In this document: positions 45,540 through 58,800 of the stretch, one piece after another
How the letters are laid out: every line of letters starts with the position of its first letter
Numbering within the stretch: position 1 is the first letter of the stretch
Assembly (NCBI GenBank): GCA_032622095.1
Contig: CP136064.1
Span: forward strand, 38,988,426-39,052,425
From: Siphonodentalium dalli
Taxonomy: Eukaryota > Mollusca > Scaphopoda > Gadilida > Siphonodentaliidae
DNA length: 64,000 bases
Direction: 5' to 3'
The notes under the pieces: model-generated
The model's database searches: none
Told to the model about the DNA's origin: nothing
The model's input: the letters and a program-made list of their open reading frames with translations, nothing else
Program-made: the position numbers and the translations under genes

Positions 45540-46305
45540 TCCATTACTGTGGTTGTTTATTCATATTTGTCATATAATATCAAATCCAGCATGATGGCAT
45601 GTGTGGGAGAAGTGGTGGGAGGGGGTAGGGCAGCAGGGGTCTGGGCCATGTAGGGGGTGACGGGAGGCGAAAGTTTTAATGAGTCTCAGTAATTTTATTA
45701 AAGACAAGTCACGGTGTTACATCCCCTTATACTCGGTTCATTTTTGACAGGACTGGTCGACCCCATTTTAACACATCTGGACCTCAGCCATCAAGGACCA
45801 TCCACATCAAACAGAAGCTAAATAGAGATTACGGTTCTTGAGAAGAAGACGTTTTAAGAATTACCATAAAAGGTCCTGACTCCGCCCCTATATTTGACCG
45901 GGTGACCTCATTTGAACAAATCTGAATCCCAGTCACATAGTGACCATCACAACAGATATGACTCTATTCTGACTTGCGTTTTAGGAAATGTTGACGGACG
46001 GACGGATGAACAAACGCCGGGAGGAATGGAGGGACTGATGATGGACGAGAAGTGATGACTATAACTCCTCCTGAGACTTCGAGCTAAAAAGAAACGAATG
46101 CGTACGAGTACATTTTTTTTTGCGAAGTAATGTTTCGAATTACAGATAATGCAGAAAAGGGCCGGGCCATATTACCAATAATTACGTGAGGAAAAGTAAT
46201 GCGTTCTATCTGGTTCTATAAGCATTACATTGCATATTACATGCATAACATTACATATTACCATTACCCCATCCCTCGATACGCCCGGTCACTAACTCGC
46301 GGCCA
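45540..46305. other. Intergenic with mollusc-type degenerate repeats
   Basis: Sequences such as TGACCGGGTGACCTCATTTG and GACGGACGGACGGATGAACA (45895-46015) look like retroelement 3' ends but boundaries cannot be set. Confidence 0.4.
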
Positions 46306-46515
46306 TAATGGATCCATCAGGCCCGGTTCCGTGGTTTCAGTGTTACAGGTCAAAGTTCTGGAGTAGCATTTCCATATATGGAGTTTTGAATTATTCATGC
46401 ATTCCATATATGGCATGCTACTCCAGAACTTTGACGAGTAGGACTAAAACCATGGAACCGGGGCTGGGTGAATCTATGAAACCACGGAACGGAGCTGGGT
46501 AAATCCAATACGGTC
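46306..46515. mobile_element. Palindromic MITE related to family V
   Basis: CCCGGTTCCGTGGTTTCAGT ... ACCATGGAACCGGGG, with inner CAAAGTTCTGGAGTAGCAT / ATGCTACTCCAGAACTTTG. Confidence 0.7.
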
Positions 46516-46919
46516 GCGCGTATTGACTCGAAGAGGAAGTTGGCAGTATTATTCGGTTGTGCAATCAGCTGCACCAAGGAACTGCACTCAACAAGTCCAT
46601 GAAGTTGTTGCCTATTGGTTGAAAATATAGCATACCAGGAATAAAATATATGTCGTATTGATTTAATTTGTCTAAAGAGTATCATGATTCGTGTATCTTT
46701 ATGGAAAGCCTGCATCAAAGGATTGGGATAGGGCTGATATATAAACTGTTGTTGAATTGTCATTATGATCGGTGCAGAGTACTTGATCGAGTAAGTGTAA
46801 CACTGTGTGGAATGTGGAGTGTTTATGAAGGAAGTGGTTTGAAGAGAATCTTCTCTGCTCGGTAATGACTGCGTCACGAGTCCGCTAGGCATGTCTATTT
46901 GGAAACTTCACAACATGCC

Positions 46920-47380
46920 TTAAAGGTACCCAATCCGATAAGAGGGTCCCCATATCATCAATATACAACAACAACAACAAAATTTCTTCAAAATACGCTT
47001 TAGTTATCAGATTCGATTAATTGCAACAAAATAATGCTAACCACTGTCAACTATGGTATAAAATTTCCCAAAACGTGTTATTTATCAACATTTTGTTCAA
47101 CGAAATATGACCGTATTATCACTTGAGTATTCACGAAATTTTGTCGTATTACCACTTGTTTTTCGAGTTATCCATCTTCATCCGCAATTTTGTTCGAGAC
47201 CATTCGTTTGAAGGCGTGTTTCTGTGCCACAAACAATTGAAAGAACAAACTTCAAAAATCGATATCTGATCACTCTGATCTTCGATGGGTAGGTTCCTCG
47301 ACTCGAATCAAGTATTTTTTACCCTCGAAGCCAAAGAAATAGTAATTTAGGGGGCGTTTAATCGGATTTAGTATCTTTAA
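46920..47380. mobile_element. TTAA MITE family A, copy 5
   Basis: TTAA at both ends, TIR AAGGTACCCAATCCGATAAG. Full length, includes the ACAACAACAACAAAATTTC block shared by the family. Confidence 0.85.
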
Positions 47381-47752
47381 TGAATTTCTTCTGCGGAAAT
47401 ATATATAGGAAACTTTCATAAAACTAAACGTATAGAATCTATAGATAGATGCACATGCATGTTTGTTTGATTTTGATCAGCCGCTAAGCCATATCACGAC
47501 GTTATCACTTTAACGGGTGGAGGAAAGACCGCGCAGAGGTTTAATTTTATTGGGAAATTACTCCAATGCGTGTAGAAACCACTAACTACACGGAATTCAA
47601 CTTGACTTATATAGGAATTGGATTAACCTCCGTGTGCCACAAACCATGCACGCTTATCGGCTGCACTATCACCGAACTGCTTATCTTGGCCAGATGACCC
47701 GTGTACATTACCGACTGAGTCACCGAACCCATCCACATGCAGGGCTTTGTCG

Positions 47753-47995
47753 TTAACCCTTTCTTTTACTAAATATACTAATCGGCGAATGGTTAGGAAA
47801 TGTTCAAACAATAAGTTCAACAAACAACATTTTTGAACTTATTATCTGGACATTTCCTTCTAATCTCTATGAATCCTTCTGCACTTTGATTTGTCGTCTG
47901 CTTATTTTTCCTGAAAACCCTCCAGATGAATAATAGACCATTCCAATTACTTATTTTATAACTGAGTGGGAGAATCAGTTTAGTATAAGGGTTAA
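47753..47995. mobile_element. TTAA (piggyBac-like) MITE, related to 36250-36696
   Basis: TTAA at both ends; CCCTTTCTTTTACTAAATA / TTTAGTATAAGGG. The shared inner string AATAATAGACCATTCCAA supports one family. Confidence 0.78.
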
Positions 47996-48649
47996 AATAT
48001 TTAAAAAAGAAAAGGGGTTTTATTTAATACACATGTATGAGGCTACGTTCACACAGGGAAATTTTGTGTCGCAAATATTTGGGAACTTCGTCGCAGAGGG
48101 GCAATTATTCAAATTGAATCAGGGTGGGGGCCAAAACATTTTTACAGACACGTAGGCCCGGGTTAGTGGGAGGTCCAGCTAAACAACATGTTTACTCAAG
48201 CCTTATACATCAAGATAAGTTATCATATTTGACTAACAAAACAATGTAAAGGATTAAAAACGACGTGCACAGTGTATATCATATATAGGGTCATGTAGTA
48301 GCTTGGTTTGGCTTCAAAATCAAATATTGGACCCATCAGATGGAGTTACAGAATCCACCACAATTTACTATCACCATAGGCCAAAATCGAGAACAGTCAA
48401 CAATTTCACCGATGACTACTCAATATACATGTAGTAGATTGCAAAATACCGTGCAAAACAACCCATGCATTCAGGCATAACTGTGGTATAGCAGCTGCAA
48501 GAGCCTACATGGCGAACATTTCAGTTAGCATCGAATACACATTTGGTTGTTTGAGCTATATGGTTTCAGATCACTTATATCATACGAAGGTGACTTATAC
48601 CATTCTTTATTCCTTATTGGGAAAATTTTATATTTAAGTCAAAGGCTGT
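47996..48649. other. Intergenic, nothing recognised
   Basis: No ORF, repeat or structured element that I could support. Confidence 0.5.
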
Positions 48650-49570
48650 TTTGGGTGGTCCCCATGACACTCTTTCCACACACCCCACCCTGGTAAAACA
48701 TTGCCGCCGTCCAGAGGGGTTCCAATAGGGCATCCTTGCCATTTATCGGCCCTTTGACCGATTTAAGTCATACAAATGGTGTGTTGGGTATCCTCCAAGA
48801 CACTATTCTCAAACACCCCACCCTATCCAAAATGGACGCTGTCCAGAGGGGTTCAAGTATGGTACCCATGTCATTTCTCGCCCCCTTGGCCGATTTAGGT
48901 CAAACAAAGATGTTATAGGGTTGCCCCAAGCCACTCTAAATATTCACCCCGCGCACACTACATATTCACCCCACCTTGATCCAAAATGGCCACCGTACAG
49001 AGTGGTTCAAATCGGACATGGGTTCAAATAGGACACCCATGCCTTTTTCTATCCCCTTGACCGATTTAGGTCAAACAAAGGGTGTTGTTTGGTTGCCCCC
49101 CAAGACGCCCTTTACGCACACCCCACTTTACAACAACCTGAGGCCACCCTATAACATAATTTGTTTGACATAAATAGGTAAAGGAATCGAGAAGTGGCAT
49201 GGATACGTGCCCTATTTGAACCCGTCTGGACGGCGGCCATTTTGGATCAGGGTGGGTTTTGGGGTGAATATTTAGAGAGTGTGGGCCACCCTACAATACC
49301 CTTTGTTTGAACTAAATCGATCAAGCGGGTCCAGAAATGGCATGGGTGACCTATTTGAAACCCTCTGAACGGCGACCATTTTGGATCAGGGTGGGGTGTG
49401 TGAGTGATTGGGGGCCACCTAACAACACCATTTGTTTGATCTAAATCGGTCAAGGGGCCGTTAAATATTTTAGCCCCTCATGCAGCGCGGCGGCTATTTT
49501 GGATCGGGTGGGTGTGTGGAAAGAGTGTCTAGGGGGCTACCCTATATATACAACACCCTTTGTTTGACCA
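48650..49570. repeat. Foldback tandem repeat, ~130-170-bp units, direct then inverted
   Basis: About 3.5 units on the plus strand (each with GTCCAGAGGGGTTC, TTGACCGATTTAGGTCAAAC, CACCCCACC) to about 49160, then about 3 units in reverse (GGATCAGGGTGGG, GTTTGATCTAAATCGGTCAA) to 49570. The whole could fold into a ~400-bp imperfect hairpin. Short ORFs in it are repeat-encoded. Confidence 0.8.
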
Positions 49571-49812
49571 AAATATATGCATTTTTCGGCCTGCGGCCCA
49601 TTTGTGAGCAAAATTCGCGCACATTTAAATCTTAAAGATTGCAGCAGCCCCTTTGTGCGCTTCATTTTAATTCAATTTTTTAATTTGTTATTTTTAGAAC
49701 TCCTTTCTCGATTTAACAAACACATTTTCCAACGGAAATAAGTGATGATATCCATGATAAAAATTAAATAACGAAAACGAGTTGGCCATGTCACATGTAA
49801 TACACGTGAAAC

Positions 49813-52800
49813 TGTCCCTATATATCCCACAGTCACATGGAATGCGACTACAATGAGAGGACAGTCACATGGAATGCGACTACAGTGAGAGTCCCTATCC
49901 CACAGTCACATGGAATGCGACTACAGTGAGAGTCCCTATCCCACAGTCACATGGAATGCGACTACAGTGAGAGTCCCTATCCCACAGTCACATGGAATGC
50001 GACTACAGTGAGAGGACAGTCACATGGAATGCGACTACAGTGAGAGTCCCTATCCCACAGTCATATGGAACGCGACTACAGTGAGAGTCCCTATCCCACA
50101 GTCATATGGAATGCGACTACAGTGAGAGTCCCTAACCCACAGTCATATGGAATGCGACTACAGTGAGAGTCCCTATCCCACAGTCACATGGAATGCGACT
50201 ACAGTGAGAGTCCCTATCCCACAGTCACATGGAATGCGACTACAGTGAGAGTCCCTATCCCACAGTCATATGGAATGCGACTACAGTGAGAGTCCCTATC
50301 CCACAGTCACATGGAATGCGACTACAGTGAGAGTCCCTATCCCACAGTCACATGGAATGCGACTACAGTGAGAGTCCCTATCCCACAGTCATATGGAATG
50401 CGACTACAGTGAGAGTCCCTATCCCACAGTCACATGGAATGCGACTACAGTGAGAGTCCCTATCCCACAGTCACATGGAATGCGACTACAGTGAGAGTCC
50501 CTATCCCACAGTCATATGGAACGCGACTACAGTGAGAGTCCCTATCCCACAGTCACATGGAATGCGACTACAGTGAGAGTCCCTATCCCACAGTCACATG
50601 GAATGCGACTACAGTGAGAGTCCCTATCTCACAGTCACATGGAATGCGACTACAGTGAGAGTCCCTATCCCACAGTCACATGGAATGCGACTATAGTGAG
50701 AGTCCCTATCCCACAGTCACATGGAACGCGACTACAGTGAGAGTACCTATCCCACAGTCACATGGAATGCGACTACAGTGAGAGTCCCTATCCCACAGTC
50801 ACATGGAATGCGACTACAGTGAGAGTCCCTATCCCACAGTCACATGGAATGCGACTACAGTGAGAGTCCCTATCTCCCAGTCACATGGAACGCGACTACA
50901 GTGAGAGTCCCTATCCCACAGTCACATGGAATGCGACTACAGTGAGAGTCCCTATCCCACAGTCACATGGAATGCGACTACAGTGAGAGTCCCTATCCCA
51001 CAGTCACATGGAATGCGACTACAGTGAGAGTCCCTATCCCACAGTCACATGGAATGCGACTACAGTGAGAGTCCCTATCCCACAGTCATATGGAATGCGA
51101 CTACAGTGAGAGTCCCTATCCCACAGTCATATGGAACGCGACTACAGTGAGAGTCCCTATCCCACAGTCACATGGAATGCGACTACAGTGAGAGTCCCTA
51201 TCCCACAGTCACATGGAATGCGACTACAGTGAGAGTCCCTATCCCACAGTCACATGGAATGCGACTACAGTGAGAGTCCCTATCCCACAGTCACATGGAA
51301 TGCGACTACAGTGAGAGTCCCTATCCCACAGTCATATGGAATGCGACTACAGTGAGAGTCCCTATCCCACAGTCACATGGAATGCGACTACAGTGGGAGT
51401 CCCTATCCCAGTCATATGGAATGCGACTACAGTGAGAGTCCCTATCCCACAGTCACATGGAATGCGACTACAGTGAGAGGACAGTCATATGGAATGCGAC
51501 TACAGTGAGAGTCCCTATCCCACAGTCATATGGAATGCGACTACAGTGAGAGTCCCTATCACACAGTCACATGGAATGCGACTACAGTGAGAGTCCCTAT
51601 CCCACAGTCATATGGAATGCGACTACAGTGAGAGTCCCTATCCCACAGTCATATGGAATGCGACTACAGTGAGAGTCCTTATCCCACAGTCACATGGAAT
51701 GCGACTACAGTGAGAGTCCCTATCCCACAGTCACATGGAATGCGACTACAGTGAGAGTCCCTATCCCACATTCACATGGAATGCGACTACAGTGAGAGTC
51801 CCTATCCCACAGTCATATGGAATGCGACTACAGTGAGAGTCCCTATCCCACAGTCATATGGAATGCGACTACAGTGAGAGTCCCTATCCAACAGTCATAT
51901 GGAATGCGACTACAGTGAGAGTCCCTAACCCACAGTCACATGGAATGCGACTACAGTGAGAGTCCCTATCCCAGTCACATGGAACGCGACTACAGTGAGA
52001 GTCCCTATCTCACAGTAACATGGAATGCGACTACAGTGAGAGTACCTATCCCACAGTCACATGGAATGCGACTACAGTGAGAGTCCCTATCCCACAGTCA
52101 CATGGAATGCGACTACAGTGAGAGTCCCTATCCCACAGTCACATGGAACGCGACTACAGTGAGAGTCCCTAACCCACAGTCACATGGAATGCGACTACAG
52201 TGAGAGTCCCTATCTCACAGTCATATGGAATGCGACTACAGTGAGGGTCCCTGTCCCACAGTCACATGGAATGCGACTACAGTGAGAGTCCCTATCCCAC
52301 AGTCACATGGAATGCGACTACAGTGAGAGTCCCTATCCCACAGTCATATGGAACGCGACTACAGTGAGAGTCCCTATCCCACAGTCACATGGAATGCGAC
52401 TACAGTGAGAGTCCCTATCCCACAGTCACATGGAATGCGACTACAGTGAGAGTCCCTATCCCACAGTCACATGGAATGCGACTACAGTGAGAGTCCCTAT
52501 CCCACAGTCATATGGAATGCGACTACAGTGAGAGTCCCTATCCCACAGTCACATGGAATGCGACTATAGTGAGAGTCCCTATCCCACAGTCACATGGAAT
52601 GCGACTACAGTGAGAGTCCCTATCCCACAGTCACATGGAATGCGACTACAGTGAGAGTCCCTATCCCACAGTCATATGGAACGCGACTACAGTGAGAGTC
52701 CCTATCCCACAGTCACATGGAATGCGACTACAGTGAGAGTCCCTATCCCACAGTCACATGGAATGCGACTACAGTGAGAGTCCCTATCCCACAGTCATAT

Positions 52801-55800
52801 GGAATGCGACTACAGTGAGAGTCCCTATCCCACAGTCACATGGAATGCGACTATAGTGAGAGTCCCTATCCCACAGTCACATGGAATGCGACTACAGTGA
52901 GAGTCCCTATCCCACAGTCACATGGAATGCGACTACAGTGAGAGTCCCTATCCCACAGTCACATGGAATGCGACTACAGTGAGAGTCCCTATCCCACAGT
53001 CACATGGAATGCGACTACAGTGAGAGTCCCTATCCCACAGTCATATGGAATGCGACTACAGTGAGAGTCCCTATCCCACAGTCACATGGAATGCGACTAC
53101 AGTGAGAGTCCCTATCCCACAGTCATATGGAATGCGACTACAGTGAGAGTCCCTATCCCACAGTCACATGGAATGCGACTATAGTGAGAGTCCCTATCCC
53201 ACAGTCACATGGAATGCGACTATAGTGAGAGTCCCTATCCCACAGTCACATGGAATGCGACTACAGTGAGAGTCCCTATCCCACAGTCACATGGAATGCG
53301 ACTACAGTGAGAGTCCCTATCCCACAGTCACATGGAATGCGACTACAGTGAGAGTCCCTATCCCACAGTCACATGGAATGCGACTACAGTGAGAGTCCCT
53401 ATCCCACAGTCATATGGAATGCGACTACAGTGAGAGTCCCTATCTCACAGTCAAATGGAATGCGACTACAGTGAGAGTCCCTATCCCACAGTCATATGGA
53501 ATGCGACTACAGTGAGAGTCCCTATCCCACAGTCATATGGAATGCGACTACAGTGAGAGTCCCTATCCCACAGTCATATGGAATGCGACTACAGTGAGAG
53601 TCCCTATCCCACAGTCATATGGAATGCGACTACAGTGAGAGTCCCTATCTCACAGTCACATGGAACGCGACTACAGTGAGAGTCCCTATCCCACAGTCAC
53701 ATGGAATGCGACTACAGTGAGAGTCCCTATCCCACAGTCACATGGAATGCGACTACAGTGAGAGTCCCTATCCCACAGTCACATGGAATGCGACTACAGT
53801 GAGAGTCCCTATCCCACAGTCACATGGAATGCGACTACAGTGAGAGTCCCTATCCCACAGTCACATGGAATGCGACTACAGTGAGAGTCCCTATCCCACA
53901 GTCACATGGAATGCGACTACAGTGAGAGTCCCTATCCCACAGTCACATGGAATGCGACTACAGTGAGAGTCCCTATCCCACAGTCACATGGAATGCGACT
54001 ACAGTGAGAGTCCCTATCCCACAGTCACATGGAATGCGACTACAGTGAGAGTCCCTATCCCACAGTCACATGGAATGCGACTACAGTGAGAGTCCCTATC
54101 CCACAGTCACATGGAATGCGACTACAGTGAGAGTCCCTAACCCACAGTCACATGGAATGCGACTACAGTGAGAGTCCCTATCCCACAGTCACATGGAATG
54201 CGACTACAGTGAGAGTCCCTATCCCACAGTCACATGGAATGCGACTACAGTGAGAGTCCCTATCCCACAGTCACATGGAATGCGACTACAGTGAGAGTCC
54301 CTATCCCAGTCACATGGAATGCGACTACAGAGATGGTCCCTATCTCACAGTCACATGGAACGCGACTACAGTGAGAGTCCCTATCCCACAGTCATATGGA
54401 ATGCGACTACAGTGAGAGTCCCTATCCCACAGTCACATGGAATGCGACTACAGTGAGAGTCCCTATCTCACAGTCACATGGAATGCGACTATAGTGAGAG
54501 TCCCTATCCCACAGTCACATGGAATGCGACTACAGTGAGAGTCCCTATCCCACAGTCACATGGAATGCGACTACAGTGAGAGTCCCTATCCCACAGTCAC
54601 ATGGAATGCGACTACAGTGAGAGTCCCTATCTCACAGTCACATGGAATGCGACTATAGTGAGAGTCCCTATCCCACAGTCATATGGAATGCGACTATAGT
54701 GAGAGTACCTATCCCACAGTCACATGGAACGCGACTACAGTGAGAGTCCCTATCTCACAGTCACATGGAATGCGACTATAGTGAGAGTCCCTATCCCACA
54801 GTCACATGGAATGCGACTATAGTGAGAGTCCCTATCCCACAGTCACATGGAATGCGACTACAGTGAGAGTCCCTATCCCACAGTCACATGGAATGCGACT
54901 ACAGTGAGAGTCCCTATCTCACAGTCACATGGAATGCGACTACAGTGAGAGTCCCTATCCCACAGTCACATGGAATGCGACTACAGTGAGAGTCCCTATC
55001 TCACAGTCACATGGAATGCGACTACAGTGAGAGTCCCTATCTCACAGTCACATGGAATGCGACTACAGTGAGAGTCCCTATCCCACAGTCACATGGAATG
55101 CGACTACAGTGAGAGTCCCTATCCCACAGTCACATGGAATGCGACTACAATGAGAGTCCCTATCCCACAGTCACATGGAATGCGACTACAGTGAGAGTAC
55201 CTATCCCACAGTCACATGGAATGCGACTACAGTGAGAGTCCCTATCCCACAGTCACATGGAATGCGACTACAGTGAGAGTCCCTATCTCACAGTCACATG
55301 GAATGCGACTACAGTGAGAGTCCCTATCCCACAGTCACATGGAATGCGACTACAATGAGAGTCCCTATCCCACAGTCACATGGAATGCGACTACAGTGAG
55401 AGTACCTATCCCACAGTCACATGGAATGCGACTACAGTGAGAGTCCCTATCCCACAGTCACATGGAATGCGACTACAGTGAGAGTCCCTATCCCACAGTC
55501 ACATGGAATGCGACTACAGTGAGAGTACCTATCCCACAGTCACATGGAATGCGACTACAGTGAGAGTCCCTATCCCACAGTCACATGGAATGCGACTACA
55601 GTGAGAGTCCCTATCCCACAGTCACATGGAATGCGACTACAGTGAGAGTCCCTATCCCACAGTCATATGGAATGCGACTACAGTGAGAGTCCCTATCCCA
55701 CAGTCACATGGAATGCGACTACAGTGAGAGTACCTATCCCACAGTCACATGGAATGCGACTACAGTGAGAGTCCCTATCCCAGTCATATGGAATGCGACT

Positions 55801-58800
55801 ACAGTGAGAGTCCCTATCCCACAGTCACATGGAATGCGACTACAGTGAGAGTCCCTATCCCACAGTCATATGGAATGCGACTACAGTGAGAGTCCCTATC
55901 CCAGTCACATGGAACGCGACTACAGTGAGAGTCCCTATCCCACAGTCATATGGAATGCGACTACAGTGAGAGTCCCTATCCCACAATCACATGGAATGCG
56001 ACTACAGTGCGAGTCCCTATCCCACAGTCACATGGAACGCGACTACAGTGAGAGTCCCTATCCCACAGTCATATGGAATGCGACTACAGTGAGAGTCCCT
56101 ATCCCACAGTCACATGGAATGCGACTACAGTGAGAGTCCCTATCCCACAGTCACATGGAATGCGACTACAGTGCGAGTCCCTATCCCACAGTCACATGGA
56201 ATGCGACTACAGTGAGAGTCCCTATCCCACAGTCATATGGAATGCGACTACAGTGAGAGTCCCTATCCCACAGTCACATGGAACGCAACTACAGTGAGAG
56301 TCCCTATCCCACAGTCACATGGAATGCGACTACAGTGAGAGTCCCTATCCCACAGTCATATGGAACGCGACTACAGTGAGAGTCCCTATCCCACAGTCAT
56401 ATGGAATGCGACTACAGTGAGAGTCCCTATCCCACAGTCACATGGAACGCGACTACAGTGAGAGTCCCTATCCCACAGTCATATGGAATGCGACTACAGT
56501 GAGAGTCCCTATCCCACAGTCACATGGAATGCGACTACAGTGAGAGTCCCTATCCCACAGTCATATGGAACGCGACTACAGTGAGAGTCCCTATCCCACA
56601 GTCACATGGAATGCGACTACAGTGAGAGTCCCTATCCCACAGTCACATGGAATGCGACTACAGTGAGAGGACAGTCATATGGAATGCGACTACAGTGAGA
56701 GTCCCTATCCCACAGTCACATGGAACGCGACTACAGTGAGAGTCCCTATCCCACAGTCACATGGAATGCGACTACAGTGAGAGTCCCTATCCCACAGTCA
56801 CATGGAATGCGACTACAGTGAGAGTCCCTATCCCAGTCACATGGAATGCGACTACAGTGAGAGTCCCTATCCCACAGTCACATGGAATGCGACTACAGTG
56901 AGAGTCCCTATCCCACAGTCACATGGAACGCGACTACAGTGAGAGTACCTATCCCACAGTCACATGGAATGCGACTACAGTGAGAGTCCCTATCCCACAG
57001 TCACATGGAATGCGACTACAGTGAGAGTCCCTATCCCACAGTCACATGGAACGCGACTACAGTGAGAGTACCTATCCCACAGTCACATGGAATGCGACTA
57101 CAGTGAGAGTCCCTATCCCACAGTCACATGGAATGCGACTACAGTGAGAGTCCCTATCCCACAGTCACATGGAATGCGACTACAGTGAGAGTCCCTATCC
57201 CAGTCATATGGAATGCGACTACAGTGAGAGTCCCTATCCCAGTCACATGGAATGCGACTACAGTGAGAGTCCCTATCCCACAGTCACATGGAATGCGACT
57301 ATAGTGAGAGTCCCTATCCCAGTCACATGGAATGCGACTACAGTGAGAGTCCCTATCCCACAGTCACATGGAATGCGACTACAGTGAGAGTCCCTATCCC
57401 ACAGTCACATGGAATGCGACTACAGTGAGAGTCCCTATCCCACAGTCACATGGAATGCGACTACAGTGAGAGTCCCTAACCCACAGTCACATGGAATGCG
57501 ACTACAGTGAGAGTCCCTATCCCACAGTCACATGGAATGCGACTACAGTGAGAGTCCCTATCCCACAGTCACATGGAATGCGACTACAGTGAGAGTCCCT
57601 ATCCCAGTCACATGGAACGCGACTACAGTGAGAGTCCCTATCCCACAGTCACATGGAATGCGACTACAGTGAGAGTCCCTATCCCACAGTCATATGGAAT
57701 GCGACTACAGTGAGAGTCCCTATCCCACAGTCATATGGAATGCGACTACAGTGAGAGTCCCTATCCCACAGTCATATGGAACGCGACTACAGTGAGAGTC
57801 CCTATCCCACAGTCACATGGAACGCGACTACAGTGAGAGTCCCTATCTCACAGTCACATGGAATGCGACTATAGTGAGAGTCCCTATCTCACAGTAACAT
57901 GGAATGCGACTACAGTGAGAGTCCCTATCCCAGTCACATGGAATGCGACTACAGTGAGAGTCCCTATCTCACAGTCACATGGAACGCGACTACAGTGAGA
58001 GTCCCTATCCCACAGTCACATGGAATGCGACTACAGTGAGAGTCCCTATCTCACAGTCACATGGAATGCGACTACAGTGAGAGTCCCTATCCCACAGTCA
58101 CATGGAATGCGACTATAGTGAGAGTCCCTATCCCACAGTCACATGGAATGCGACTACAGTGAGAGTCCCTATCTCACAGTCACATGGAACGCGACTACAG
58201 TGAGAGTCCCTATCCCACAGTCACATGGAATGCGACTACAGTGAGAGTCCCTATCTCACAGTCACATGGAATGCGACTACAGTGAGAGTCCCTATCCCAC
58301 AGTCACATGGAATGCGACTACAGTGAGAGTCCCTATCTCACAGTCACATGGAATGCGACTACAGTGAGAGTCCCTATCCCACAGTCACATGGAATGCGAC
58401 TATAGTGAGAGTCCCTATCCCACAGTCACATGGAATGCGACTACAGTGAGAGTCCCTATCTCACAGTCACATGGAACGCGACTACAGTGAGAGTCCCTAT
58501 CCCACAGTCACATGGAATGCGACTACAGTGAGAGTCCCTATCTCACAGTCACATGGAATGCGACTACAGTGAGAGTCCCTATCCCACAGTCACATGGAAT
58601 GCGACTATAGTGAGAGTCCCTATCCCACAGTCACATGGAATGCGACTACAGTGAGAGTCCCTATCCCACAGTCACATGGAACGCGACTACAGTGAGAGTA
58701 CCTATCCCACAGTCACATGGAATGCGACTACAGTGAGAGTACCTATCCCACAGTCACATGGAATGCGACTATAGTGAGAGTCCCTATCCCACAGTCACAT

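Noticed and set aside
46395-46892. 165-codon minus-strand frame
   Set aside because: It overlaps a palindromic MITE and shows no domain, signal peptide or splice sites.
55870-56297. Open frames encoding repeated MECDYSESPYP peptides in the satellite
   Set aside because: They exist only because a 41-bp unit rotates through frames and sequence variants skip the TGA. They start and stop with the variants, with no splice or codon logic.
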